From Suillus spraguei (taxonomy: Eukaryota; Basidiomycota; Agaricomycetes; Boletales; Suillaceae): 20,811 nucleotides of DNA. Where the stretch lies: NCBI GenBank assembly GCA_016800925.1, contig JABCPU010000942.1:1-20811 (forward strand), given 5' to 3'. Under the pieces are notes generated by a model. The model worked only from the letters and a program-made list of their open reading frames with translations. It had not been told where the DNA came from and searched no databases. Below, piece after piece: positions 1 through 8,659 of the stretch. The first letter of the stretch is position 1, and each line of letters opens with the position of its first letter. The position numbers and the translations under genes were made by a program.

Positions 1-425
1 TCTCCGTTAACTGGCACACTGCTGGACTCTTGACTGTTACTTTGATTGAACTTCTCACGCACCGCTACTTTACCACTGAAAGTACTGCGGACTTCTTTAC
101 TGTTTCCTTGCACCGCTCGCAACCTTACCGCTACCACTGAGACCACCGCTCGACATCGCTCGCTCGACAACTGTTACTGACTTTATCTCGACGACGGTAG
201 CACTGCTACGCATGACGCTACTTCCAGCGGTATCATCGCTGACTGCGGTGAATTACTGCTGACCACGATGCTTGTTTTGCACATAAGCTAGGCTCGAACT
301 TGACCATACTAATAGGCATCCCCTTTAGGGTCGAACACTCTTGTTCTCACAAGTGAAGCAGACTAGATGGAGCGCAAGACTAACATACTAGTTTAGGCAG
401 TGGCTTATCTACAGCCCAAGCTAGG
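1..425. other. Unassigned stretch left of pol, possible LTR tail
   Basis: No convincing coding region was found here on either strand. The first 300 bases are rich in short CGCT/ACCGCT words. At 380-385 the sequence reads CTAACA, the same six bases that end the LTR at 6647-6652. The pol-like reading frame becomes open only just after it. One reading is that 1-385 is the 3' part of another LTR or insertion lying in the retrotransposon. Another is that it is decayed protease sequence. Neither is demonstrated, because the left boundary lies outside the window. Confidence 0.3.
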
Positions 426-1035
426 TTGTATCTTTACAGCGCGTCTCATGGCGCGCCCGCCTACATATTCCAAGGCAAGACCTCAATTGAGGAAGAAGAT
501 GGCGAAATATTTGCCCCCCTCAGAATGTTGGATCCAACCCTCGACCACGTTCTCGAACAGATAAGCACCAAGAAGAAGAAGAAGAAGAAGAAGAAGAAGA
601 ATGGACCCCCAGGCTTGAAACCCACCAAAGACAATGAAGATGACCTCCCCGACTTTAACAAGTACGAGGATGTCTGGGTTGGCAACATCCAGATGTGCTG
701 GAAGGTGGACGACATCGCCACCTACCCCTTGACCGATGATGAAGTGCTCATCAAGTACTCCTCTGACACAACCTCCGTGCACATCGTCGAAAACCTTGAC
801 CTCGACACCCCACTCACTCGAGATGGGACCTCAAAGAACGAAATGAATCGCATGAGCAAACCTCTGTGAAACATTTGGATCCTGGAAGCCTCCAAGGATC
901 TCGTCAAAACGAGCAACAAAGCTCAAGAATTCACTGTCAAAGTGAACCAAGAAAAGATGAAGAAGACATTCGAGGAACTCGCCCCTCATATCTCCATGAC
1001 TTCGTCAACATCTTCGCTAAAGACGGGGCTTAACC
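426..1035 (+). pseudogene. gypsy pol: linker upstream of reverse transcriptase
   Basis: An open stretch of about 147 codons (426-869) contains an acidic and proline-rich segment interrupted by a run of about ten lysines. It ends at a TGA, after which the same frame continues through a charged Lys/Glu segment ending in KTFEELAPH near 990. That EEL/EEM-type motif is what usually precedes the RT of basidiomycete gypsy elements. No protease active site (D[ST]G) could be seen, so protease is either to the left or lost. The first codon is not meaningful, because the segment is a fragment of a polyprotein. Confidence 0.55.
570..600 (+). repeat. (AAG)n microsatellite, about 10 units
   Basis: A perfect AAG trinucleotide run encodes a polylysine stretch in the pol linker frame. 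It is followed by GAATGG. Such a run is prone to length change without altering the frame. Confidence 0.9.
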
Positions 1036-1039
1036 AGCT

Positions 1040-1865
1040 CCCCCCATATCGACCTGGAGTTGACCACCGGATTGAAACAAAGCCCGGTTTCATTCCAAGA
1101 GCTCCAGGGCATACCCCTCTCCCTGAAGAAAACCGAGGCCGTCAAAGCCTTCCTCGACGAACACCTGAAGAAAGACTTCATCCAACCATTGAAGTCCCCT
1201 CAGGCCTCCGGTTTCTTCTTCATTGGAAAGAAGGACGGGTCACTCCGACCCTGTCAAGACTACCAGTACATCAACAAATGGACCATGAAGAACGCCTATC
1301 CACTTCCCCTCATTCCGCCTCTCATCGCCAAACTTCGAGGCGCGAAATACTTTCATGAAGATGGACATCCAGTCAGGATACAACAATGTCCTGATCCACC
1401 CTGATGACCACTGGAAAGTGGCATTCTCGACCTCCTTAGGATTATTCGAGCCGAAGGTCATGTTCTCGGATTGTGCAACTCACCCGCCACTTTCCAAGCT
1501 TACATGAACCAGACCTTCACAGAAGAATCAACAAAGGATGGATGATCGTCTACATGGACGACATCCTGATCTTCTCTGACACCCAGGAGGAGCAGAAAGA
1601 ACGGACTTGTAGAGTCCTTGACAAAATCAGAAGAGAATCCCTCTTCCTGAAACCCGAAAAGTGCACTTTCGATGCACAAGAAGTTGAATACCTCGGCATG
1701 ATCATCTGCCCTGGACAAGTCACAATGGACCCCTCGAAGCTGAAGGGAATCAGCGAGTGGAAACCCCCCACTTCTGTGAAAGAAGTCTGATCATTCCTTG
1801 GCTTCTGCAACTTCTACTGACACTTCATCTCCCACTATTCCGACATCACACACCCACTCATCGAC
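1040..1865 (+). pseudogene. gypsy pol: reverse transcriptase, frameshifted
   Basis: RT copies element RNA into cDNA. The finger segment is visible at 1060-1350 ([20 protein letters not shown], then the DYQYIN and NAYPLPLIP motifs). The frame then changes near 1350, giving [10 protein letters not shown], and changes again near 1470, giving LCNSPATFQAYMNQTF. The catalytic YMDD box is at about 1550-1561 within VYMDDILIFSD. The thumb/connection region follows (FLKPEKCTF, VEYLGMII). In the SFLGFCNFY motif two in-frame TGA codons (1788-1790 and 1818-1820) stand where the family has arginine. At least three frame changes make this a relic. All catalytic aspartates seen are intact. Confidence 0.9.
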
Positions 1866-2345
1866 TTGATGAAGAAAGACACCATCTTCAACTGGACTGA
1901 CACCCATGAAGATGCCTTTGAAGCACTCAAGAAGCACTTCCTCTCTGAACCAGTTCTATGGAACCCTGACCCGGTCAAGCAATTCGCGCTTGCAACCGAT
2001 GCCTCCTGGCAGCGACTGGCGCAGTCCTGCTCCAGACAGACAACAATGGGGTATATCACCCCTGTGGATACCTCTCTCAGAGCCTGAACCCAGCTGAGAG
2101 AAACTACCAGATCTATGATCACGAACTCCTTGTGGTCATCCGTGTGCTCCAAGCCTGGAGGCACTTCCTGGAAGGAAACCCGCACCCTGTGGTCGTATTC
2201 ACTGACCACAAGAACCTGCTCTACTTTCGAGCAGCTCAGAAACTGACGCGCTGACAAGCACGCTGGCAATTGACACTATGCAACTTCGACCTGGAGTTCC
2301 ATCATGTGGCTCTAAACTCACCGCACCTGATGCGCTTTCACGCCG
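1866..2345 (+). pseudogene. gypsy pol: RNase H domain, decayed
   Basis: RNase H removes the RNA template during reverse transcription. The segment FNWTDTHEDAFEALKKHF is the usual lead-in, followed by FALATDAS, which carries the first catalytic aspartate. The frame then shifts near 2010-2020 and continues as [18 protein letters not shown], which contains the catalytic glutamate, and [13 protein letters not shown], which contains another catalytic aspartate. A TGA at 2252-2254 interrupts the conserved L-T-R-x-QARW motif where arginine is expected. The domain runs straight on from the RT, as in other gypsy elements. Confidence 0.88.
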
Positions 2346-2910
2346 TCCTGACCACCTTGGCGCTGACTCCAACAATGATGACATGGTCCTCCTCCCTGAC
2401 TCTCTCTTTGTCAAAATCATTGACACCGAACTCGCTGAAGACTTCAAACACCTGAACGACTCCCCAATGATGCCACTATCAAGTGTGCGCTTGACGCACT
2501 TAATGGCATCTGTGTGCCCCCCATGAAATCTGCCCTCTCTGATTTGGTATTCACGAATGGCATCCTCTTCTACAAGGACCGCACTTATGTCCCCGCGGAC
2601 CTGCGCCATCACATACTCTCCCTGCATCACGACCACCCCTCCGTGGGTCACCCTGGGCATGCAACCACCAAATGGAGTGTAAAGAAAGCATATTAGTGGC
2701 CCGGAATGGGTGCCTTTATCCGACGCTATGTTGATGGCTGTGCTTTATGCCAGCAGATGAAGGTGGACATGCATCCTGTGACTCCACCTCTCACCCTGAT
2801 CCCCTCAACCTCTCTCTGCCCATTCTCTCAGGTCTCCGTTGACCTTATCACGGACCTCCCCACCGCCGACGGCTATGATTCTGTCATGGTTGTGGTAGAC
2901 CATGGTCTTA

Positions 2911-2915
2911 CGAAG
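2911..2915 (+). repeat. 5-bp target site duplication CGAAG (left)
   Basis: CGAAG stands immediately before the TGTTAC start of the solo LTR and is repeated at 3390-3394 after its GTAACA end. Confidence 0.85.
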
Positions 2916-3389
2916 TGTTACGAACTGGGATGGCGTCACCAGCGACAGTGAAAAGACACAGGCGGTCTGCTGGGAGTTCCTACAATGTTCAAAAGAGAAC
3001 AAGGTGAAAGTACAAGGAACGCGTTCCGAGTACGATCAAGGGTTCAGCCTCAAAGACAAGTCTAAGAGGTATCCGCGAGAATGGAGACTAAGGCTAAGGA
3101 GTGCTTAGACTTAGAGACGATTCAAGACGACTTAGGTTGGAGGCCTAAGCGAAGGAGATTCCAGGTACAACCCAGTAAGATTAAAGTAGGGAATCTACTA
3201 CAAGTACACTGTGCTTAAATAGGCCAATATGTGCGCACAGACCAAGCGATACGTGAGAATGTAAGTGCGTATCCAAATAAGGAAGGCAACTATAGTACAG
3301 ATGCGTTGAGCATATGAGTCAGAGTCATGTTACGTAATATACAAGGTAAATGAAGTAGAAAATGAATAGGGGCACGTACAATTGTAACA
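2916..3389. mobile_element. Solo LTR (474 bp) nested in the gypsy integrase
   Basis: The segment starts TGTTAC and ends GTAACA, which are perfect 6-bp inverted ends with the TG...CA of LTRs. It is flanked by a perfect 5-bp duplication CGAAG. Integrase coding sequence stops at ...VVVDHGLTK just before it and resumes with [10 protein letters not shown] just after it. It therefore inserted into an older gypsy copy and lost its internal region by LTR-LTR recombination. Its sequence does not resemble the LTR at 5756-6652 beyond the termini, so it belongs to another family. It has no coding region. A TATA-like CTTAAATAGG lies near 3213. Confidence 0.85.
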
Positions 3390-3394
3390 CGAAG
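3390..3394 (+). repeat. 5-bp target site duplication CGAAG (right)
   Basis: This is the right-hand copy of the duplication flanking the solo LTR. The integrase reading frame resumes directly after it. Confidence 0.85.
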
Positions 3395-3690
3395 GGGGTA
3401 ATTCTTACTCTGTGCAAGAAAACAATAACCGCAGAGGGTGTAGCCCACCTTTTCTTCAAGAAAGTCTTCTTGAGGTTTGGGCTATATGACAAGATCATCT
3501 CAGACCGAGGCCCTCAATTTGCCTCAAAGCTAGCTTGCGAGCTAGGATGACTTCTGGATTACCAAGTCGCGCTCTCTATGGCCTATCACCCTCAAACCAA
3601 CGGCCAAACAGAGCAGATGAACCAAGAACTCGAAATGTATCTGTGCATCTACTGCAGAATGGCGCCCACAGACTGGGCCAAACACCTTCC

Positions 3691-4372
3691 AATGGCGGAG
3701 TTCGTCCACAACTCCCGAAAACACTCCACCAGAAATGTGTCGCCCTTCTATCTCATGATGGGCTATGAACCATGCGGCATACCCTATGCCTTCCCCGACT
3801 CTACCCTTCCTGCTGCCGAAGATTGCGTGCAGATGCTCCAGAAGATCCGTGAAGAAGCCCTTGCCTGCCACGCCCTTGCGCAGCAACGGATGTTGGACCG
3901 AACCCATGGGAAGAAGTACACCCCATGGAAGATCCACAATAAGGTTTGGCTAAGCGCAGCCAACCTAATCATGAAGCTTCCCTCAAAGAAGCTCACCCCA
4001 AAATGCTATGGTCCATTCAAAATTCTTGAAGTCCTCTCCCCCATCACGTTCAAGCTCAAGCTCCCTGCCTCCTGGAGAGTTCACTCCACATTCCATGCCT
4101 CTGAGCTATCATCCTATCAGGAGACAGAGATACATGGACTGAACTACACCGAACCCCCACCTGACATTGTCAATGGGGAAGAACACTACGAAATCAAGGT
4201 GATCCTCCAACACACTGGAGTCGGCAAGCGCTGCCGCTACCTAGTCACCTGGGTAGGATACCCTGATTTGGAATGCACTTGGATCTTGGAGAAAGATTTA
4301 GGATCCGCAGCGGAGATCCTGGAGGACTATAAAAGATGCTTTAAACTGGCCAAACGACTCATCACCCCTTGA
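3691..4372 (+). pseudogene. gypsy pol: integrase C-terminus with GPY/F and chromodomain
   Basis: This is the best preserved part of pol, open from 3578 to the TGA at 4370-4372. The order is the end of the integrase core (PMAEFVHNSRKHSTRN, SPFYLMMGYEP), the GPY/F module (KVWLSAANL, KLTPKCYGPFKIL, VHSTFHASEL), and a C-terminal chromodomain at about 4180-4340 (HYEIKVILQH, YLVTWVGYP, TWILEKDL, ILEDYKRC). Chromodomains in this position are known to direct gypsy integration towards modified chromatin. The aromatic cage residues Y, W and W are present. The stop lies 32 bp before the next ORF. Confidence 0.92.
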
Positions 4373-4404
4373 CCATCTCCCACCAACACTCTACCACAGC
4401 CAGC

Positions 4405-5723
4405 ATGTCTCAATCATCTTCATCCTCCTCCAACTCCTCCCTCTCCAGTGCCTCCAGCCTCGCATACTCCTCGCCGTTCACCCTCCCAGAAACCCCGGAA
4501 CAGATCCAATCCATGTGGAAAGCCGTCATCCTTGACCCACAATACGCCATGCGCCTTGACTCCTACATCTCGCACACCAACGATGTCATACTCAAGGAAC
4601 TGATCCTCATCCTGAGGACCGCCAAACTCCTTGTTACCCCTGGCACCGTCGCCGACAATGCCCTTGCTATGCACTACATACAAGGCACCATCGAAAAGGC
4701 GACCATTCACCTTATCAGTACCAAGAACTTCTCAGACATCATTCTGAAACTTGACGCTGAGTGCGCATTTAACACGCCACCCGATGACCTCAGTGTTGTC
4801 GACTGCCCTCGCACCATCGGCGGTGACATTATCACTGTTAAACCTGTCGTCATCCATCACCAACCTGTGGCATTCATCCCATCCCCGCCCCCTTTGCTCG
4901 CCTCTACTGAGTCGCTGAGCGACTATGACAATTACCCTATCAACCCCCACTATGAACCCCCTGCTTCCGCCTCGTTCAACAAGGTCCTGTCTGCAGCCAT
5001 CGCAGGCGCAACTGACCAAGCAGTCATTGACACCACTTTCCCTCCACACCTCGAAACCGAGATGCTTGAAACTTTCACCCACCACAACGATATCCCTGAC
5101 CTCATCCTTGACAACAATCACACATCCCCCAAACCACTTCCCGTACCTGAACCCAGGTAGAACCTACCACACCAAACAACTCTCGCATGTCGCCGAAACC
5201 CATCCATCACAAACTCACCCACTCCCTGAAGTGCTCTCGCATTCAAAAGCGCAACACTGCAAACACCATACTACCCATTGGACTTGCACCTGTCGAAGTT
5301 GCATGTCCTCATCGCTCTCCCTACTCCAATCACACAGACGCGCGTCACTCAGTTGACATCACACAAATGGAAGCAACCAATATGACCCAGAGCCATCGCG
5401 CCAACGTTGTCTGCCATGTATGTTCAGTCTATGGGCATAAACAGCGCCATTGCACTCAATACTTCTGTCACATCTGCGGGAAGTTTGCGCCGGGACACCT
5501 CACGGACTTCTGCCACATGCTCAATGGGTGCCCCTTACTGCGCAAGAAACCTGGAGATCACAGGTATTACCCAGAGTTGTGAAAGTTGGAGGCGGCTTAT
5601 GATCAAGCCACTGCTGCCGAAGAACAACAGTGCATGCTCAACGCAGCTGAGGCTGAAGAATGGCTCGCAGATGTCTCGCTCAACTCTGCATGGTTCGATG
5701 GTGGTAACCATGGAGATGATTGA
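4405..5723 (+). pseudogene. Third ORF of the gypsy element with a paired Cys/His knuckle
   Basis: This ORF follows pol by 32 bp and ends 32 bp before the 3' LTR, the position where some plant and animal elements carry an extra gene. The ATG at 4405 opens a Ser-rich start (MSQSSSSSSNSSLSSASS), then a region with predicted helices (about 4490-4770) and a Pro-rich acidic part up to a TAG at 5158-5160. A frame change near there leads to a Cys/His module at about 5412-5515: CHVC-x6-H-x4-C followed by CHIC-x6-GH-x4-C. A TGA at 5580-5582 is again in a CGA-like context, and the same frame then continues as KLEAAYDQATAAEEQQ to the TGA at 5721-5723. The knuckle suggests nucleic-acid binding, as in Gag nucleocapsid. 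Whether it is a displaced gag module or a separate accessory protein cannot be decided here. Confidence 0.6.
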
Positions 5724-5742
5724 TTCAGCGAATCAAACACAT

Positions 5743-5752
5743 AAAAACGGGG
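5743..5752 (+). promoter_or_regulatory. Polypurine tract of the gypsy element
   Basis: AAAAACGGGG lies 3 bp before the TGTTAC start of the LTR. This is the expected position for priming plus-strand DNA synthesis. Confidence 0.6.
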
Positions 5753-6328
5753 TAATGTTACAAGAACACCTTCTTGTGCCCCTACTATCATTTTTCCTCC
5801 TATGCGTCACCGTCTACTCTCATCCCGACAATGCCTCCATCCTTGTCCTCTGCTACCTCGTCTGGCTTGCCATCATCACCCCCTACCTCGCCTATGCTCA
5901 TCTTCTTCATCGTCACTGAACACGCCCTCTTTGCGCACCTTCTACCTCCTCTGCACCTATGCATGCCTCTCTTGCTTCGCACACTTCAAGCGCCTCCTCT
6001 GCGCTCATCGCATTACCTTGTGCTTCAACATGCACACCCTCTTGGTTCAGGGGAACCCCCGGTCAGCCCGGTCGGCCCTCAAAGACCTCTTGGTATCATC
6101 TTATGCTTTATCCTTTTACCATTTACCCTTCTTGACTCATGCATCACCTCATTGGCTCGTACCCTTTATACCTTCGGCTCCACACTTATGACTCCTTTGC
6201 GCACATGTGCATTCTCATTGGTTGATATGCCTCTGACTCGTTTACGAGCATGCATCCTCTTATTGGCTATCTGACTTCATACTTAATTCAGTGATACTTA
6301 CATATTCGTGCTCCACTTCAATCTTACG

Positions 6329-6336
6329 TATAAATA
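6329..6336 (+). promoter_or_regulatory. TATA box of the LTR promoter
   Basis: TATAAATA lies about two thirds into the LTR, the position expected for the U3/R border promoter that transcribes the element. Confidence 0.6.
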
Positions 6337-6401
6337 TGCGCAGATAGCCTTTGTACTTCTTTAACTTGAATCTACTTGATCTTCGACCCTGAACTTCCTT
6401 T

Positions 6402-6601
6402 CGATAAGCTTTTCATAAGCTTATCGTCTCTATTCGAACTTCATAGAAGCTCATCGCTTCTATGTCTTTGATCGTTGTCAAGAACCTCGTCCCTGTGACA
6501 TAGGTTGTGAGACAGCGCATAGTGCCCACCTCCGACCAATGCAACTAGCGCACTCCGCGCTAGGGGACCAATATGCATGGGCCACCGCTCTTGATAGAGC
6601 G
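6402..6601 (+). repeat. Series of four short hairpins in the LTR R/U5 region
   Basis: Perfect inverted repeats occur at 6402-6411/6417-6426 (10-bp arms, CGATAAGCTT), 6443-6450/6456-6463 (8-bp arms), 6545-6551/6557-6563 (7-bp arms) and 6586-6591/6596-6601 (6-bp arms). Their spacers are 5, 5, 5 and 4 nt. They lie downstream of the TATA box, so they would be in the 5' end of the element RNA. Confidence 0.7.
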
Positions 6602-6656
6602 CCCGTCGCAGACACCACTCAAGTTCATTAGCGCCTGGCTAGGTCGCTAACAGATG

Positions 6657-7563
6657 CTATGCAAAGTATTGTTGGGGATTGTTGAAATTGTGAGGACCAA
6701 CTGCACCCTCATAGTGAATAGGATCATGCATGTGTTCACCATAGTTCTGTCTATTCATCTGTTCAGCTTCCTCTTCCTGCTGCCATTCACAGCGATAATC
6801 CTGAGCATGTCTAGCAATTATTTCAGCTAGCTGCTGCTGCTGTATATTATGTCCCTGTGCAGCTTGTTGCTGCAGCAACTGAAAGGCTGCCAAGTTATTG
6901 TTATTCTGAGCAGGAGCAGGGGCAGGGGCAGGGCAGGGGCAGGGGCAGGGGCAGGAGGTGCAGGTTGTTGTTGAGGATTATTACGCCTTCGCCTAGCAGC
7001 ACAGCATGCTTCATGACTATTTACTGTGGCTGCAGCAACATTTGCCATACGACGTCCATACTCATTCTGAAGTGCAGCAGGTGGAGGAATATAACCAAAG
7101 GGAGGTCCTAAGGCTGGAGCAGCAACAGGAGGTTGACCAAACGGAGGCCCTAAGGCTGGAGCAGGAACAGGTGGCCCAGGTAGTGGTGGTTGGTGTTGTA
7201 GACGCCACCTGCATTGAGCCTCATGATGCTCGATAACATGACGTGGCATATTAGGGAACTTTTGCATGGGAATAGGACCATGGTTCAAATTTCCCAAGAT
7301 CTGAGGAATATTCTATGAACACATCAGAATATGTCTCATGAAAATCAGAAAATTAATTCTTACCATTTGAGCAGCATTTTCTAATGGTTGAGCTATAGGA
7401 GCAGGATGACGATGTGCAGGAGGGGAGCCAATATTTCGCTGATTTCTCTCAGCCTGACGTGCAGCAGCCTGTGCCTGCTGAGGAGAGGTAGGAGGAGTGG
7501 AGGGATTCCTATCAAGAATCAATATCAGTCAAAATAAATATATATGATGATAACCACATACAT
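6657..7563 (-). pseudogene. Gln/Pro/Ala-rich protein gene, frameshifted and probably 3'-truncated by the LTR
   Basis: I do not recognise this protein. On the minus strand a likely intron at 7313-7363 (GTAAGA...TTCATAG, 51 nt) joins a Pro/Gln/Ala-rich part ending ...LENAAQM to ...NLNHGPIPMQKF. A second likely intron (7509-7561, GTATGT...GATAG) would create a split start codon, AT|G, followed by NPSTPPTSPQQAQ. The later part has two PALGPPFG repeats, an Ala/Pro run coded by a hexanucleotide repeat, then Gln-rich and acidic sequence ending NPQQYFA at a TAG (6657-6659). A one-base loss in the repeat near 6931 breaks the frame. The stop lies about 4 bp from the LTR end, so the original C-terminus was probably cut off by the retrotransposon. 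Low complexity limits any functional guess. Confidence 0.5.
6915..6956 (+). repeat. GGGGCA hexanucleotide repeat with one 5-bp unit
   Basis: About seven units of GGGGCA code for Ala-Pro repeats on the minus strand. One unit at about 6931-6935 is GGGCA, one base short, and this is exactly where the minus-strand reading frame changes. Confidence 0.8.
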
Positions 7564-8493
7564 TGAAGAAGATATTCAAAACAAAGGGAGAGGAGAGCTA
7601 AATTTCCAACAGTCATAGTTCCACTATGTCAAAGATAAGTCATCATATCATATATTTTGTGAAATATCACATACCAAAAATCCAAACAAATATTGCTGAG
7701 AGTGACTGAAGAAGTACCAGCAGTTTCCAGGATGAGCTAATACCCTGGAAGTTTGACATATGACAGTGCTAAGAACAGCTGAAAGCTGTCCGAGAAATTA
7801 TCCCAAAGGATAGGATGGCAACTGTAAGAAGGCTGCAAGCAGACCAACTTAGCACAGAAAGTGCCCCGCCAATCCAAAATATCTACACTGTAGTATACCC
7901 AGAGGTCCAGAAACAACCAGCGAACACCTGCAAGAACAGATGGCCAGGGAAGTAGGACTTGGTTACACGTTCGTCTTGAATCGACAGGAGTTCACGAGTC
8001 CAGATGGAATACAGGGCCAGTAACAAACAACAATCACACTCACTATGCTTCAAACTCCAAGATATGGCCAGTCCAGGGTCCAGGTCCAGGTCCAGGGGTC
8101 CAAAGGGTCCAAAAACACGTTAAAAAGCGAAAATGCCTGATATCTGATTACATAATCATTAATTTTTATCATAGTATCAATATGTACACTATATAGGCTT
8201 ACAGGAATCAAGAACAGTGAAAGATATATCTACCAAAATAAAGCAGAAAAACAAACAGAGGTTGAGTATGTTGAAAAAGTATTACTTTCTCAAGCTGTGG
8301 CAGAGGGAGCAGTGGTGGGGGAAAAGAGGAAACGAAGATAGATTATCCAATATTGGTCATACACTTCATTTGCCCTTCTGCGCTTGACCTCACAACGATG
8401 GGTACTTCCTACTCTCGGTCACTGTTCACGCTTCTGATGACAATGTTACCATTACTGAGGACATCATCTACTTCATTAATACGAGAGCTGACA
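7564..8493. other. AT-rich stretch without a recognisable gene
   Basis: Splice-like signals (GTATGT around 7673 and TTGACATAG at 7624 on the minus strand) suggest a further 5' untranslated exon of the minus-strand gene at 7562-7623. Beyond that I see short open stretches on both strands without any recognisable family. Confidence 0.35.
8071..8110 (+). repeat. Short GGTCCA tandem repeat
   Basis: GTCCAGGGTCCAGGTCCAGG and its continuation form an imperfect 6-7 bp tandem array of about five units. Confidence 0.7.
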
Positions 8494-8659
8494 CGTAGTC
8501 TTTGTTTGTGCATGAGAGCACACTATCCATCTGGGAATGTCATGCACTGGCATCCATGTTGTTTTCCTTCGAATGTCAATATACCTCATGTAGGTTGACA
8601 TATCGTCGTTCACAGTATTCTATCAAACCTCCAAAGGGGAGTTATACTGTGTGCGTAAA
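8494..8659 (+). repeat. Dispersed repeat, copy A (left part)
   Basis: This segment aligns over its whole length with 17296-17447. Shared words include GTGCATGAGAGCACACTAT, CATCTGGGA, TGTTGTTTTCC and the AATGTCAAT-TACCTC-TGTAGGT-GACAT-TCGTCGTT series. Mismatches are scattered. Copy A resumes at 8933 after an inverted-repeat insertion. No coding potential is shared. I infer an old transposon fragment or duplicated regulatory DNA. Confidence 0.75.

Larger units (their letters stand above)
2514..3690 (+). pseudogene. gypsy pol: integrase zinc-binding and catalytic core, split by a solo LTR
   Basis: Integrase inserts the cDNA. The HHCC zinc-binding part lies at 2600-2760 (HHDHPSVGHPGH, then CALCQQMK). 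A TAG at 2694-2696 replaces a tryptophan codon in the WWPGM-type motif. The first catalytic Asp is in VSVDLITDLP near 2845. The core is then interrupted at 2910 by a 474-bp solo LTR and resumes at about 3395. The second Asp is in SDRGPQF (about 3507) and the Glu in NGQTEQMNQ (about 3610). Counting residues gives the DX35E spacing of the family. A TGA at 3548-3550 lies between them. Confidence 0.9.
1..6652 (+). mobile_element. Ty3/gypsy chromodomain LTR retrotransposon, decayed, 5' end outside window
   Basis: The domain order linker, RT, RNase H, integrase, chromodomain, polypurine tract, LTR is that of Ty3/gypsy (Metaviridae-type) chromoviruses. The gag region, primer-binding site and 5' LTR are not in the window. 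Coding capacity is destroyed by frameshifts, by in-frame TGA codons mostly at positions where arginine CGA is expected, by a TAG where tryptophan is expected, and by a nested solo LTR. An extra ORF lies between the chromodomain and the 3' LTR. The assignment of 1-385 to this element is uncertain. The right boundary is set at CTAACA, which approximately mirrors the TGTTAC start of the LTR. Confidence 0.85.
5756..6652 (+). mobile_element. 3' LTR of the gypsy element, about 897 bp
   Basis: It starts TGTTAC directly after the polypurine tract and ends at CTAACA, an imperfect inverted match. The open frames inside it have no recognisable protein and are best read as chance. A TATA box lies at 6329-6336, and four short hairpins follow it. 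The right boundary is an inference, because the 5' LTR lies outside the window. A nearer end at the TGTGACA around 6499 cannot be excluded. Confidence 0.7.

Noticed and set aside
461..782. Minus-strand open stretches with poly-Phe or poly-Leu
   Set aside because: They are the complement of the AAG microsatellite in the pol linker, not genes.
4420..5121. Minus-strand open stretches opposite the third ORF
   Set aside because: Gly/Val/Asp-rich mirror of the Ser/Pro/His-rich plus-strand frame. No independent support.
5774..6274. Long open stretches (up to 166 codons) rich in Leu, Ser and Pro within the 3' LTR
   Set aside because: They lie wholly inside the LTR, overlap each other in several frames and show no motif. 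The composition is that of CT-rich DNA.
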